From: Eunapius fragilis
Lineage: Eukaryota; Porifera; Demospongiae; Spongillida; Spongillidae
DNA: 64,000 bases
NCBI GenBank assembly: GCA_963681505.1
Contig: OY811983.1
Coordinates: 4,642,122 to 4,706,121 of the forward strand
Direction: 5' to 3'
The translations under genes were made by a program, and so were the position numbers. The notes beneath the pieces are model-generated. The model worked only from the letters and a program-made list of their open reading frames with translations. It made no database searches and was not told the DNA's origin. Position 1 is the stretch's first letter; every line of letters begins with the position of its first letter. Positions 32,745-42,636 of this stretch are shown here, piece by piece.

Positions 32745-32810
32745 CTTGGTTCAATACATTTGAATATTTCTTTCATCGGCGTGAATAGTGCTCGGCGTGT
32801 ATCTTAATTC
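32745..32810 (-). repeat. Dispersed repeat, segment A' (right of annexin)
   Basis: This is the reverse complement of 24028-24110 (ATATTTCTTTCATCGGCGTG, then GCTCGGCGTGTAT). Segments A' and B' lie together here, while A and B on the left are 2.7 kb apart. Confidence 0.75.
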
Positions 32811-32989
32811 CTGTTTTCTACGACTGCGTAAGTTAACGGTCCGTTCTACATCTTGATACCTCATCCCGATATGCGCAATTACACACCACGCGCGCGCGCA
32901 CACACATTCCAACATACTCCTAGCTCTTTTTTCTGGGGTGCACATTAGGAAGAATCACTTTAGCTGATGCTGATTCACCGGTTGGGTTG

Positions 32990-33639
32990 GTCTGTAGCCA
33001 GTGCAAGAACGGGTTAAATATCTCCAGCAGCTACTCAGTTGTGTCGTCTGGGTGTGGTGTATAGATGTTATGCGATCACATGCCCACACATGATCACTAT
33101 TAACTATAACGGTATGTTCAAAATCTGTAGGACAAAGACTAAGGCACAGTTCAATCACTTGTTAGTACTGAGGCTTATAAGGTTCGATCCAAATAGATAT
33201 AGACACGTGGCGTTAATGCATGGGTAACAGTGTCTGCCGCTATCTTGTTCCAGCCCAGAACAGCTTTTGTGGCACGCAGGAGCAAATTAGGAATGAAACG
33301 ATGGCTAATTCTTTCAAATTCATATGAGTACTCGAGCACCATGGGTACAACCAGTTAAATGTACAACCAGTTAAATTGCATTAATTATTCATAGCTTCCA
33401 TTGCATAGCCTCTATACCCTGGGAAAGATTGGTATCTAGTTGAGTTGCCTGGGTGTGGCCTGTACCCTGGGCAAGAACGGGTTAATGTTTAAATCTCTCA
33501 AGCTGCATGCTGGTCAGTTGGTCTGGGCAAGAATGATTTTCTCTAGCCACTAGTCGTTTTAATATCTGGGTGTGGCCTGTACCCCAGAAAGGGCCGCTGG
33601 TCATTGTAATGCCTGGGTGTGGTCTGTACACACGCATGC

Positions 33640-33640
<1 letters not shown>
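32990..33640. repeat. Dispersed short direct repeats
   Basis: Blocks such as CTGGGTGTGGCCTGTACCC and GCAAGAACGGGTTAA recur near 33000-33060, 33448-33490 and 33565-33630. No gene is recognised in this stretch. Confidence 0.6.

Positions 33641-33644
<4 letters not shown>

Positions 33645-33708
<64 letters not shown>
33645..33708. repeat. (CA)32 microsatellite
   Basis: An uninterrupted CA run of 64 bp, preceded by imperfect CACG units. Confidence 0.97.
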
Positions 33709-33711
<3 letters not shown>

Positions 33712-33858
33712 TCCCAGCTCTTTTTCCTGGGGTGTTTTGCTACTATTATATTCGTATCCAAAGCCTATGTACATATCAAACATGTACCTTCATCTGATTG
33801 TGGATACTTATATTTGTTTCATGTACATGCAGAAGTATATATATGTTCAAGCTAAAGT

Positions 33859-34232
33859 TCACACACCAAGATCCCTAACTAGGATAGCTCGAGCAATGGA
33901 CCTTGTCAAGGTGAGGTTCATCTTGCTGTATAGGTCATGGGTGACCTTGCTCCTTGCATACCCTGAATGCATGGCTATTCGGCGGGCCAGTAGCACAAAT
34001 GTATTGACCGCCTCCTTCCCCCAATTACCATAAGTCTCAACTGCTAAGGGAAGACAACTCCAACCAAGCTCAGAGCACTTAGCATCGTTGCTCTGATGTT
34101 TGCTTGTTTCAGCTAACTCAGCTGCAAAACCAGAGAGAATACTTGACTGATCCGAAGTTTTTGGTATCAATGGAGATGTTACGGTGAAGTCGAATGCAGC
34201 TGGCTTTCCACCTAATCAATTTTGCACTAAGA
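33859..34232 (-). pseudogene. LINE endonuclease/C-terminal region
   Basis: The minus strand reads TRPADVLVQN, a stop, then LGGKPAAFDFTVTSPLIPK, followed in frame by KCSELGWSCLPLAVETYGNW, GKEAVNTFVLLARRIA and a basic tail to 33859. RPAD with D-F-T-V about 15 residues later resembles the (R/K)PD...(D/E) active site of restriction-like endonucleases of early LINE clades. The function is inferred from motif and position. Confidence 0.55.
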
Positions 34233-35268
34233 CATCGGCTGGTCGGGTGTGAGACATGTAAGACCACTGCCTTCCTCCATCTTTACCCTTAAATGTGCTT
34301 GATGGCAAAGCTCGACAAAAACATCCCGCAGATGGTTATGGCGGAGAACCACATCACCCCCTCGCCTACATGTAGCTGCATGGTGACCAAGTGGGTCCAA
34401 AGCTATGTCAGTGCAAGGAGGACATGAGAGCCCTCTAGAGATATCCACACCTAACCACCACCTAATTGCTACACAAAACTCACTTGGTTCCAGGTGTAAA
34501 CCTAACTCCATTGTAGGTGACGCAGTAAGCCATGAAGAAGCATGGGGCGCCGATACAGAAAGAAGACGAGCTTTATTGGCTACAGAGGAAGCATCCAATA
34601 GAGACCTAAAGCATTCGAGATCAATACAACTACATGTAGAAAGCTTTTTCTGGTGAACAGGTGATGACACAATGGAATCAAGTGTGACTGTATCTTGTGG
34701 AGAGACTAGGGTATTGAAGGTGTCAATAGCACGAGTAAGGTGGTGATTACCCTCTATAGCACAACCAGTGGCACAAACTGAGGCAGCACAAGAGTAGAGT
34801 GCAACCGAACGTAGACCAAGCCCACCACTTCAGACTCAGTTGAGCCTGCTGCCAAGTAGAGTCAGTTAGATCCAGTATAAAGGAGAAGACAAAACATTCT
34901 CTGACTTCGGCATCAAAGGCTGTCAAAGGGTCAAAGGCTAGGCTTGGAGGCGTACTCCTTACAAGATGCACCAGCTTGCAAAAGGCACCACACATGCGGA
35001 GAATATTAAAAGCTATCTGAGGGTCAATAGCTGCAATGTCTTTAATTTTGGACTACAACTTCACCGCCTCGTTGCGCTTTGCAGAAATGAAGTTAGCACA
35101 ATGCAGGTAATCCCCAATGGGAGCACCAAGAATATCCAAGTCTGGGGCATGGGAAACCTTCATTGAAGTAGGGAACATTGCAGTGTTGGTCCGACAGAAG
35201 ATCTCGCACTTTGAAAGGTTAATGAAGATACCTAGAGTAGGCCCAAGTTCTTCAATAAGGGTAAGAGC
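34227..35268 (-). pseudogene. LINE connecting region after RT, broken
   Basis: Reading 35268 down to 34227 gives short frames with SKCEIFCRT, an NILRMCGAFCKLVHLVRSTP stretch, QLSLKW, then a cleaner frame 34670-34227. That frame contains GLHLEPSEFCVAIRWWLG and a Cys/His cluster (CPPCTD, LDPLGHHAATCRRGGDVVLR). The Cys/His spacing suggests a zinc-binding knuckle before the endonuclease block. Frame changes are present. Confidence 0.6.
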
Positions 35269-36252
35269 TCACACCAATGCTGATTTGGTTCCAGCTAAGA
35301 TGCCATCATCATGATACCAAGCTTGATATAATAAATCTTGGCACTCATCGTCCGCATCAATAGCTGATACAATCTTTTGCAGCACAAGGTCAACGAACAG
35401 AGGACCTAAGGGATCTCCCTGCTGCACCCCAGTTTCTGAGGTAAGCTGGCCAAGGGGATGAAACAATAGTGGATGAGTACCATAGCACCAAGCTGCCCAG
35501 AGTGCCAGCTCAGGAAAGACAGACACACACTCAGAGAGGAGTACCTGCCTAGAAACAAGATTAAATGCGTTCTTCATGTCTATTTTAATTACAGCAAAGT
35601 TATCATCCTTCCAATGACTGTCAATCATGTTCCTTAGGCTATGTACCACCCTTTCAGACCCTGCAGAACAAGCGACCCCAAGTTGAAGTGGTTGGAAGTA
35701 GTCTGATGCTTTTTCTTTGACAAGAGAGCAAAGGCACTTTCCAGTTAGTCTTCTAATGGTTTCCCCTACTGCAATGGGCCTTATGTCTGCAGGGCAGTTG
35801 GGTTTCAATATATTTAAGTCCATCAGGTTGGCTCCACCTAGAAATTGCGACACTTTCTTTGGGACTTTTCCTGAAGCTAAAAGGTTGACAATGCTTCTTA
35901 GGGAAGCACTGATAGAAATAGGTAGAGGGATGTTGATGATATCAATGAGATGTTGGATTCTAAGGCCAGATGGTCCTGCTGCTGTACCCCTCGGGAAAGA
36001 GTGCAAGATGGAAGCTATGTCAAAATTTAAGCCAAGGAAAAGAGGCGTGCAGGTCGACAAATCTGGGATTGGAGGGGGTGGGCAGCTTGGGTGTTTGTCT
36101 TTGATCATTTGCCATGTTGAGTCATTGTTGGGGGCTACACCATCAGAGAGAAGAGTGCGACATGCTTTCCCATACATACCAAGCCTTGCTAGTGTTATAG
36201 CATACTCCATGGTTCTCTTTGGATCCGAGTCATGCCTATTAGGAGTTGCCAT
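35269..36252 (-). CDS. Reverse transcriptase of the LINE-like element
   Basis: The 327-codon frame covers most RT motifs. The order is FPRGTAAGPSGLRIQHLID; then NCPADIRPIAVGETIRRLTG; a QLGVACSAGSERVVHSLRN helix; IKIDMKNAFNLVSRQ (motif A, catalytic Asp); TSETGVQQGDPLGPLF (motif B); and YHDDGILAG (motif C, where YLDDG or YADD would be usual). The 'PIAVGE' and 'DDG' signatures mark a family widespread in invertebrates that I cannot name with certainty. The frame ends shortly after motif C. The upstream part on the minus strand (36393-36253) seems out of frame, so the 5' end is damaged or truncated. Confidence 0.85.
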   Translation of the reverse strand: MATPNRHDSDPKRTMEYAITLARLGMYGKACRTLLSDGVAPNNDSTWQMIKDKHPSCPPPPIPDLSTCTPLFLGLNFDIASILHSFPRGTAAGPSGLRIQHLIDIINIPLPISISASLRSIVNLLASGKVPKKVSQFLGGANLMDLNILKPNCPADIRPIAVGETIRRLTGKCLCSLVKEKASDYFQPLQLGVACSAGSERVVHSLRNMIDSHWKDDNFAVIKIDMKNAFNLVSRQVLLSECVSVFPELALWAAWCYGTHPLLFHPLGQLTSETGVQQGDPLGPLFVDLVLQKIVSAIDADDECQDLLYQAWYHDDGILAGTKSALV

Positions 36253-36393
36253 GGTTTAGCCTGATTCCAAAGAATTCCCAACTCATTTTTGGACCAGAGA
36301 TCACAAAGAGTAGATATATATTTGTGGGTTTTAGATGTCTACCTTTACACTTTAAAGAGGGAAGCATGCACTTGGGTAGCATAAGAAGATTTT

Positions 36394-37390
36394 GATTGTG
36401 GATACTTTTATTTGTTTTTGAGGTCTTTTTATTACAGGGATAAATGAAATACATGGTATCTCCCAGCTTGCTAGGCGATGAAGAGAAGCTTATTGTGACC
36501 ACCCAAATATTGTACTGACACCTGTGCTCTCTTCAGGATGGTGGATGGCCTGTAACAAGATTGCTTGGTTGTGTGGTCCATCTCTATGCACTGTGTATGT
36601 GTATGTGTATGTCCCAATCCCCTCCTCCACTTTGAAGGGCTTAGTGTGTGGTGAACTTTCTGGTTAAGGGGAATGGAGCCCTGTGGGTGTGGTGAATTTT
36701 CCAGGATTGTGAGGGGTTAAGTAACATAGCTGACAAAAAAGAGCCCTGTGGGTGTGGTGAACTTTCTGTTTAAGGTGTGAGGGGTTAAGTAACATAGCCG
36801 ACAAAAAAGACCCCTGTGGGTGCAGTGTACTTTCCATGAGTGTGAGGGGTTAAGGAGCCTAGCCGAAAAAAGAAGCCTTGTGGGTGTGGTGTACTTTCCT
36901 GGAGTGTGAGGGGTTAAGGAACAAATAGCCGACAATACACACACTCCTCACACACTTCTCACCATACCCACAGGGTTCTGTTTTTGTCAGCTGTGTTCCA
37001 ATTCCAATAGTGCAAAGGGTCAAGCTAGATCTAGCAAAAAGAGCGCTGAGTTTGATGTGCTTTTTACTGTTTGTTCATATCCAAGCCTATGTACTTATCT
37101 GGTTGTGTATTTGTTTGTTCCAGCAGGGATATTAAATATCCTGGTTCCAGCTGCCTTACATATACCTTTATCTGATTGTGGATTTTTGAGGTCTCTATTT
37201 TTTATTACATGTACAGGGATATGGTATCTCCCAGCTTGCTAGATGATGAAGAGAAGCTTATTGTGACCATCCAAATATTGTACTGACACCTGTGCTCTCT
37301 TCAGAATGGTGGATGGCCTGTAACAAGGTTGCTCTGGTTGTGAGTTCCATCTCTAAACGCTGTGTGTGTCCCAATCCCCTCTTCCCCTCT
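36394..37390. repeat. Direct repeats of about 210 bp around a tandem array
   Basis: About 36395-36630 and 37160-37385 share GGTATCTCCCAGCTTGCTAG, GATGAAGAGAAGCTTATTGT and TACTGACACCTGTGCTCTCT. A third, partial copy of the left part lies at 33740-33819, and the LINE inserted into it. Each copy has a short frame after an AG acceptor-like site (MVSPSLLDDEEKLIVT in the right copy). No family is recognised. Confidence 0.75.
36650..36965 (+). repeat. Tandem repeat, about 62-bp unit, 4-5 copies
   Basis: The unit contains GAGCCCTGTGGGTGTGGTG, then ACTTTC and GTGAGGGGTTAAGTAACATA with CCGACAAAAAA. The copies vary. Confidence 0.85.
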
Positions 37391-37497
37391 GAAAGGCTTA
37401 GTGCAGGGGAGGACATGTGAGGCACTCTGCCTTTCATAGGGGAGGAGGGGGATAGGACTAAGCTCTTCAGAGGGGAGGAGGGGGATGGGACTAACTG

Positions 37498-37570
37498 CAT
37501 GAAAAAATCATGCACTTGCAAGATAAGCAAGATCATCTTGCTTATCTTGCAAGTGCATGATTTTTTCATG
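37498..37570. repeat. Perfect 73-bp hairpin (36-bp arms, 1-nt centre)
   Basis: The left arm starts CATGAAAAAATCATGCACTT and the right arm is its exact reverse complement, with one C in the middle. A C21 tract (37583-37603) follows. Perfect pairing over 36 bp points to a very recent inverted duplication or a hairpin kept by some mechanism. Confidence 0.95.
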
Positions 37571-37603
37571 AGTATTAATAAGCCCCCCCCCCCCCCCCCC
37601 CCC

Positions 37604-38209
37604 TAAATGGCTGCAGCCATGGTTTCAGATTAGATCGCTTATGAAATTGGGGAGGGGGAAAGAGGGGATTTTTGACCTTTTGACTTCTATGAAAGCTGCT
37701 TTGTGATGTACTAAAAAGGCATAGAGTGACTATTTACATGGTATTAACGATTATGCACTGTTGGGTATACTAGGTGCGGCCTCTTCTATGATGCTGTAGG
37801 AAATGTTTCCTTCAGTCAATTAAGTACCACAAAGGAACAGATATACTGCTGACGGTTTTACATATTAGCATAGAAATGTGCCATAATGCACATCATATGA
37901 TGTATATGATAGCCTTGCAGGTTGTGAGTATTGACCACAAGCACATAGTACAGATTAGCATTTAGTTCTCAGGCAATTCTTTGGTTTTTGTAGTGCTAAA
38001 ATTACCCTACATATGCATGTACTACTTATAGACATACATGTATCTGTACAGATGTGCGGCAGGGACCTGCAAATAGTCGGTCTCGTTACCTGATAGGGCA
38101 TCGGCACAATTTTTGATTATGCCCATGTATGGTATTTGTGTGTAACCTCCCTGAGTTCAAGCTGATGACCACAAATTGCAGCCTGGGTGAAAATATGGCA
38201 TTAATCATT
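37604..38209. other. Intergenic, no recognised gene
   Basis: AT-rich; no frame of interest seen. Confidence 0.4.
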
Positions 38210-38787
38210 AATAGACCCTTCCCTTTAACGGCGTAAGGAATGCAATTATTCTTAAATGCGTCACTTCCGGAGTTCTTCCTGTGTAGAATCATGACGGGAG
38301 ACGTATGTGTCATGTGTAAAATGACTCGTAAGTTGGACAAGAGTGTATCTATGCACTGTATTCCAGTCGAAAAAAAGTGTGAGGGCACGTTGGATTTGAT
38401 CGCTTCGCCTTGTAGAGAAGGATATTAAAGCTTACCATCGCGTGTGCAGCCGTCACTTTCCTTTGGATGGACAAAGCGATCCCCTTGATCTGTATCCAGT
38501 TGGATTAAGTGCGGATGTAAATGTCATTCCTGAAGGGAACAGTGGTCAGGATTCACTTGGGGTTCGAAGCCCATCTGAAATGGAAGTTCCTGTACATGCA
38601 GTTACATGTAGTGTGGCCACTAGTACTGTGGCGGCGACCTAGATACACTCTTGTCCAACTTACGAGTCATTTTACACACGACGCATACATGTACGTCTCC
38701 CGTCATGATTCTACACAGGAAGAACTCCGGAAGTGACGCGTTTAAGAATAATTGCATTCCTTACGCCGTTAAAGGGAAGGGTCTATT
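38210..38787 (+). mobile_element. Non-autonomous DNA transposon with 140-bp TIRs and a THAP remnant
   Basis: Terminal inverted repeats of about 140 bp start AATAGACCCTTCCCTTTAAC and return at 38645-38787 ending GGGAAGGGTCTATT. They are nearly identical; a few differences occur near GACGTATGTGTC. The interior of about 300 bp carries THAP-zinc-finger-like coding remains. No clear target duplication was seen. THAP domains belong to P-type, Kolobok and other transposases. Confidence 0.8.
38291..38642 (+). pseudogene. THAP zinc-finger remnant
   Basis: The first frame reads MTGDVCVMCKMTRKLDKSVS then MHCIPVEKKCEGTLDLIASP and stops at 38428. The next frame, from about 38442, reads SLPSRVCSRHFPLDGQSDPL. 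C-x2-C, then H-x-I-P, then CSRHF is the THAP pattern (C2CH). The two halves are in different frames, so there is either a frameshift or a lost intron. The rest of a transposase is absent. Confidence 0.65.
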
Positions 38788-38948
38788 GACCTAGGATATG
38801 TGACTTAGAATTGTCACCTATATATTGATCACGAATTAGATAATTAAAATGTCATGCATAATTGCAGAATGGTGGTGATTACCAGGCATTTCATTTTGGC
38901 TAATTTTGAATGACAGACAGTGGCACCCACCGCAGGGTGTGTGTGTGT

Positions 38949-38971
38949 GGGGGGGGGGGGGGGGGGGGGGG
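38949..38971 (+). repeat. G23 tract next to a TATA-like box
   Basis: GTGTGTGTG then 23 G, followed 5 bp later by TATATAAAGG (38977-38986). No gene follows. The layout resembles the annexin promoter but is probably coincidence. Confidence 0.7.
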
Positions 38972-39049
38972 AGAAGTATATAAAGGCGCTCCCGTGCTTT
39001 AAAAAAAGAAATGAAAAAGTATCTTTTTTTTTCATAAATCTATAACAAA

Positions 39050-41739
39050 TATCTCATTTTTTGACATAAATTTAAAAAATGGTTTAATTAATACTAATAC
39101 ATCGCTAACTTCGGTCTATATTTTGGCATTCTCACTGCATTTTGGCGTCCCTGTTCTGTTTTTAGGGCCACTTGGGGTGGGGGGGGGCCGGTCACACCGC
39201 CACTGATAGCTATTGCCTCGGTTTTGCGATAAAACTAACATCCGATGAGTCAGAAACAAACATATTTCAGTGTTAGTACGAAAATGGCATCGCTTAGCTA
39301 AAGATGCATTTCTAGCTTAATAGAATGCCAAATTATAAACCGACGTGGCCAAAAGATGTAATTTTTTTGCTCTTTAGGTATACTGCAATTTTGGTAAAAT
39401 TCATTGCCCACATGGGGAGGAATTCTGCTTACAACATTATTAATACTGGGATCAATACAAGTCGTTAGGAAGGTTGACGACAACAGAAGTGCTTGGCATG
39501 CATAGCATTACAAATATGTGTATAATGTACATGTAAAAATAGTATAGGGTCTGATGGGAGCACTAACGTATATGAGGATAGCTGAGTGCTTCTTTCTGAT
39601 TTCGGTTCCGTTGAAGACTACTATTGGCATTACGTATGGTTCGTTAAATGGAGTTCATGCAAAAGTGATATCATGGACACATGCATGTAACTTGAGCATT
39701 TTTGGTAATTATATGATTACAAAATATTATTTATATATTTAGTACTATTCAGTACCTGTACAGTACATTATGTACACAAGCACACGTTGAATATTCAATT
39801 AATGTACATGTATCTAGGAGAATAAAATTTCACATTTTGAGCTTAGTTCCCATCAATAATGCTACCATCTTCCATGCGAACATAAGGTGTGGAAGTACCA
39901 AACATAATCTAGGTGTGCACATCACACATCAGCTTAATCTATATCCTCCACAACTGTGTCCTTTCACTGGACAAATGGCACTGGTGTGCATTAACACAAT
40001 GAAAAACCTAAAAACACTGCAGAACTTTATCACAGCCTAGGTTTCCTTAAAATTGTGGCGATGCACATCATCTTCATCCATCCCATAACAGAGATATTGA
40101 TAGAGGTTTTCTTATTCAGTGCTATATACATAAATAAAAATAGACTTGCTGTTGGGACGCCCATACCTAATGCCAGGATTATAGGAACATATCATTGGAA
40201 GCTACATTACATTAATCAATCTCATATAACTTTAGGGGTCAGTTATGTATGGGACAGTGTCTTTGAAAAATTAAGTAACTAAAAAATGATTGTTACATTC
40301 TAGTCACAAGGACAAAAAATTTAAAATTACAACAGAACTACATGCATTAACCCAATTACATCATTTTACTTGCTGCACTTAATACTTGAAATATGTAAAA
40401 TATGTATGAGTCCATACATTTCTGTGATCTCACTGGATGTGTTATGCATAGACAATGTGGAAAAACAGTAGTTCTTTTAAAAATATGTAATCATGCATAT
40501 TTCCCATTTCTCACACAATGGGAGCTCACCAGTCAATCTGATCATCATATACAGTACACTTGATCATAATGCATAGTCATACTGCAATGAGATTGGGGTC
40601 AACCATGGTGGTTAAAGGGAAGTTAAATAACAACATCGCATAACAAATAATGCATACCAAGACGATACTATATTGATTATACATTAGTAAGCTTGCAACA
40701 CCAAAGCTTTTGTTTATTACCTGTCTTAATTATTGTACACCTTACATTTAATCTAGTGGAATTCGGATCAAAGGAGCCTCTGAACCTTTTTTCAGTATCT
40801 AATACACCATTGTAATTATTGCACCTTAAATGATATCTGGCTGTTGTAATACTGAGGATGTATGTCTGAATTGTACAGCTGGCAGTGCTCGCATTGAATT
40901 GCTTGGTTTCTATCCCTCTTGCAGTGGTGTTTTATGAAGTACATGTATGTGCCAAGATGGCTATAAATGGTGATTTCCAAAACTTTCATCTCAGCTTCCA
41001 GGCATCCATCATATTCCCTGTCTATTACAACTTTTGAACTATAAACGCAAGGCTGAACCTTGCCCTAGTCTTAAGGAAATTCAATCTAGGTCCTAGACTA
41101 CAAAATCCGTGCAATTAATATTGCATTGTAATGTTAATTTTTAATACACTCTCTGAAAAAACAATGCTTGCATGTCACACAACATCTATACAAATCCATG
41201 ACAAATCTACAACAAATCTAATAATTTGTAAACATACCTAATTGACTGACCACTTTCTCTACTACTTTTATTACTAAGAATAACTGAGGTCAGAGAAGCA
41301 CCATCATCAAATCTCAGGTGTGTACACTTGTAATTCCATTGTTTGTTCTCGTGAGAAGTAAAAATTTCTGTGAGTAGAGTGAATTTATGGCTTAGTGAAT
41401 CACATATTTATACTAGATCTCTATGCGATTGTGGTGCCCTTCTGAACTGTCTAGCTGTATTGATTCATATTTACAGTTAGTATTCTTATTTTTGATTAGT
41501 ACAGTGGTCAGGAGAGATAGAAGAAAGGAGATTATGAAAACAGAAGTCATTTGGTGAACATGTTTAAGAATTGGACAGATAAAAAAAACATAATGATGGT
41601 GCCTGCCAGCACACTCCCAAACAGATGCTAAACAGTTGATGTATGCCAGCAGTGTCATCTAGTAACTATGCAGGGGACCATAGCGAGAGGAGAAAAAAAA
41701 TCATTGCGACTGATGGAAACAAAAGACATTAATTAATAT
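39050..41739. other. AT-rich intergenic stretch, no recognised gene
   Basis: Only short frames occur, none with a recognisable domain. A minus-strand 81-codon frame at 41413-41658 has one hydrophobic segment (VFIISFLLSLLTTVLI) but no other support. Confidence 0.45.
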
Positions 41740-41975
41740 GAATAAAAACATTCTCTATGAGAAGATTGGTGGAGTATAGGATTGGAAGGCAATTGTGCTA
41801 TAAAAAAGGGGTCAATAATAAGGGAAAATGTTATTTTGCACGTTTGTAGGCATTATGTTGTTTGTGTGCGAATTTAAATAGAACTATTATTTGTTTCCTT
41901 CCTTTTTACACCACTATTGCCTTCCAATCCTATATGCCACAACCTTCTTATAGAGAATGTTTTCAGTATTACTTG
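41740..41975. mobile_element. Foldback MITE, copy 2
   Basis: The ends are AATAAAAACATTCTCTATGA and TATAGAGAATGTTTTCAGTA TTACTTG-like. The arms are more diverged here (GGCAATTGTGCTATAAAAA against TTTACACCACTATTGCC). Same family as 29928-30177. Confidence 0.85.
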
Positions 41976-42594
41976 TTCAAGTTATGGTTATGGTTAATAC
42001 AGATAGTTAGACATTAATAAACAACATCTATACAGTCGGATTGAACTATTACATCCCAATGATATCAAAACATTCACGCTGTATAATTATCTGCAAAAGT
42101 TCATCAGTAGATTTAGTCCACTTAATGGGCCAGGCGCTAAATGACCTGGAAAGATACAATATCACTTAGCACATGCTAAATAAAAGAACACAAATCTTTT
42201 TATGATAGCATAGCATTCCGATATACGGATAGATAGCTACAAATTTAGGAAAACTTTGTAAAGCTCCGTTTGCCTTCCCGAGAGGTAAACAATTAACATC
42301 TAAGCATTTATGTAGACCACTAATTAACACTGAAATCATCGAGAGAGCATAACAATTTTATCGTCACCCGCGGTAACCCGGCGATGTGAGGAGAAGAGAT
42401 CAAGGTAATTTTGTTAAAGCGCGTCATCGCATCATCGCAGTTCATTTCACACCATCGAGAGGTTGCATGGCGTAAAAAGCAGGCAAGATGTGCAAAACTG
42501 ATGAAATCATGTCCTAGCACATAAACCACCTATGCTGTGGTAAGAAGTGTACCTTTGGCGGCGGCTAATGTTCTTGTACGGCTTCAAGGAACAC

Positions 42595-42604
42595 TATTTA
42601 TATA
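42595..42604 (+). promoter_or_regulatory. TATA box of the VWC gene
   Basis: TATTTATATA lies about 33-42 bp before the ATG at 42637. Transcription would start near 42628, leaving a very short leader. This favours 42637 over the upstream in-frame ATGs. Confidence 0.5.
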
Positions 42605-42636
42605 TACCGGACACTCTTTCCATGCAATTGGTGAAA

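Larger units (their letters stand above)
33820..36393 (-). mobile_element. LINE-like retrotransposon with RT and restriction-like endonuclease region
   Basis: About 2574 bp are inserted between two copies of a 24-bp sequence differing at one base (GATTGTGGATACTTATATTT at 33796, GATTGTGGATACTTTTATTT at 36394). This is a target-site duplication of the size made by target-primed reverse transcription. Read on the minus strand it holds a reverse transcriptase (35269-36252), a connecting region with a DPLGHHAATC..GGDVVLRHN cluster, a restriction-like endonuclease-type block (RPADVLVQN, then AAFDFTV) and a C-terminal block (LPLAVETYGNWG). There is no poly(A) tail at the 3' end. Frame changes and at least one stop after the RT show it is inactive. 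The 5' end is probably truncated. Endonuclease after RT is the order of R2/CRE/NeSL/Utopia-like elements. Confidence 0.8.

Noticed and set aside
33482-33855. Long frames of alternating Thr-His or Cys-Val over the CA and TG runs (also at 57504-57807)
   Set aside because: They are simple translations of dinucleotide microsatellites.
38977-38986. TATA-like box after the G23 tract
   Set aside because: No gene-like frame follows on either strand. The likeness to the annexin promoter is probably chance.
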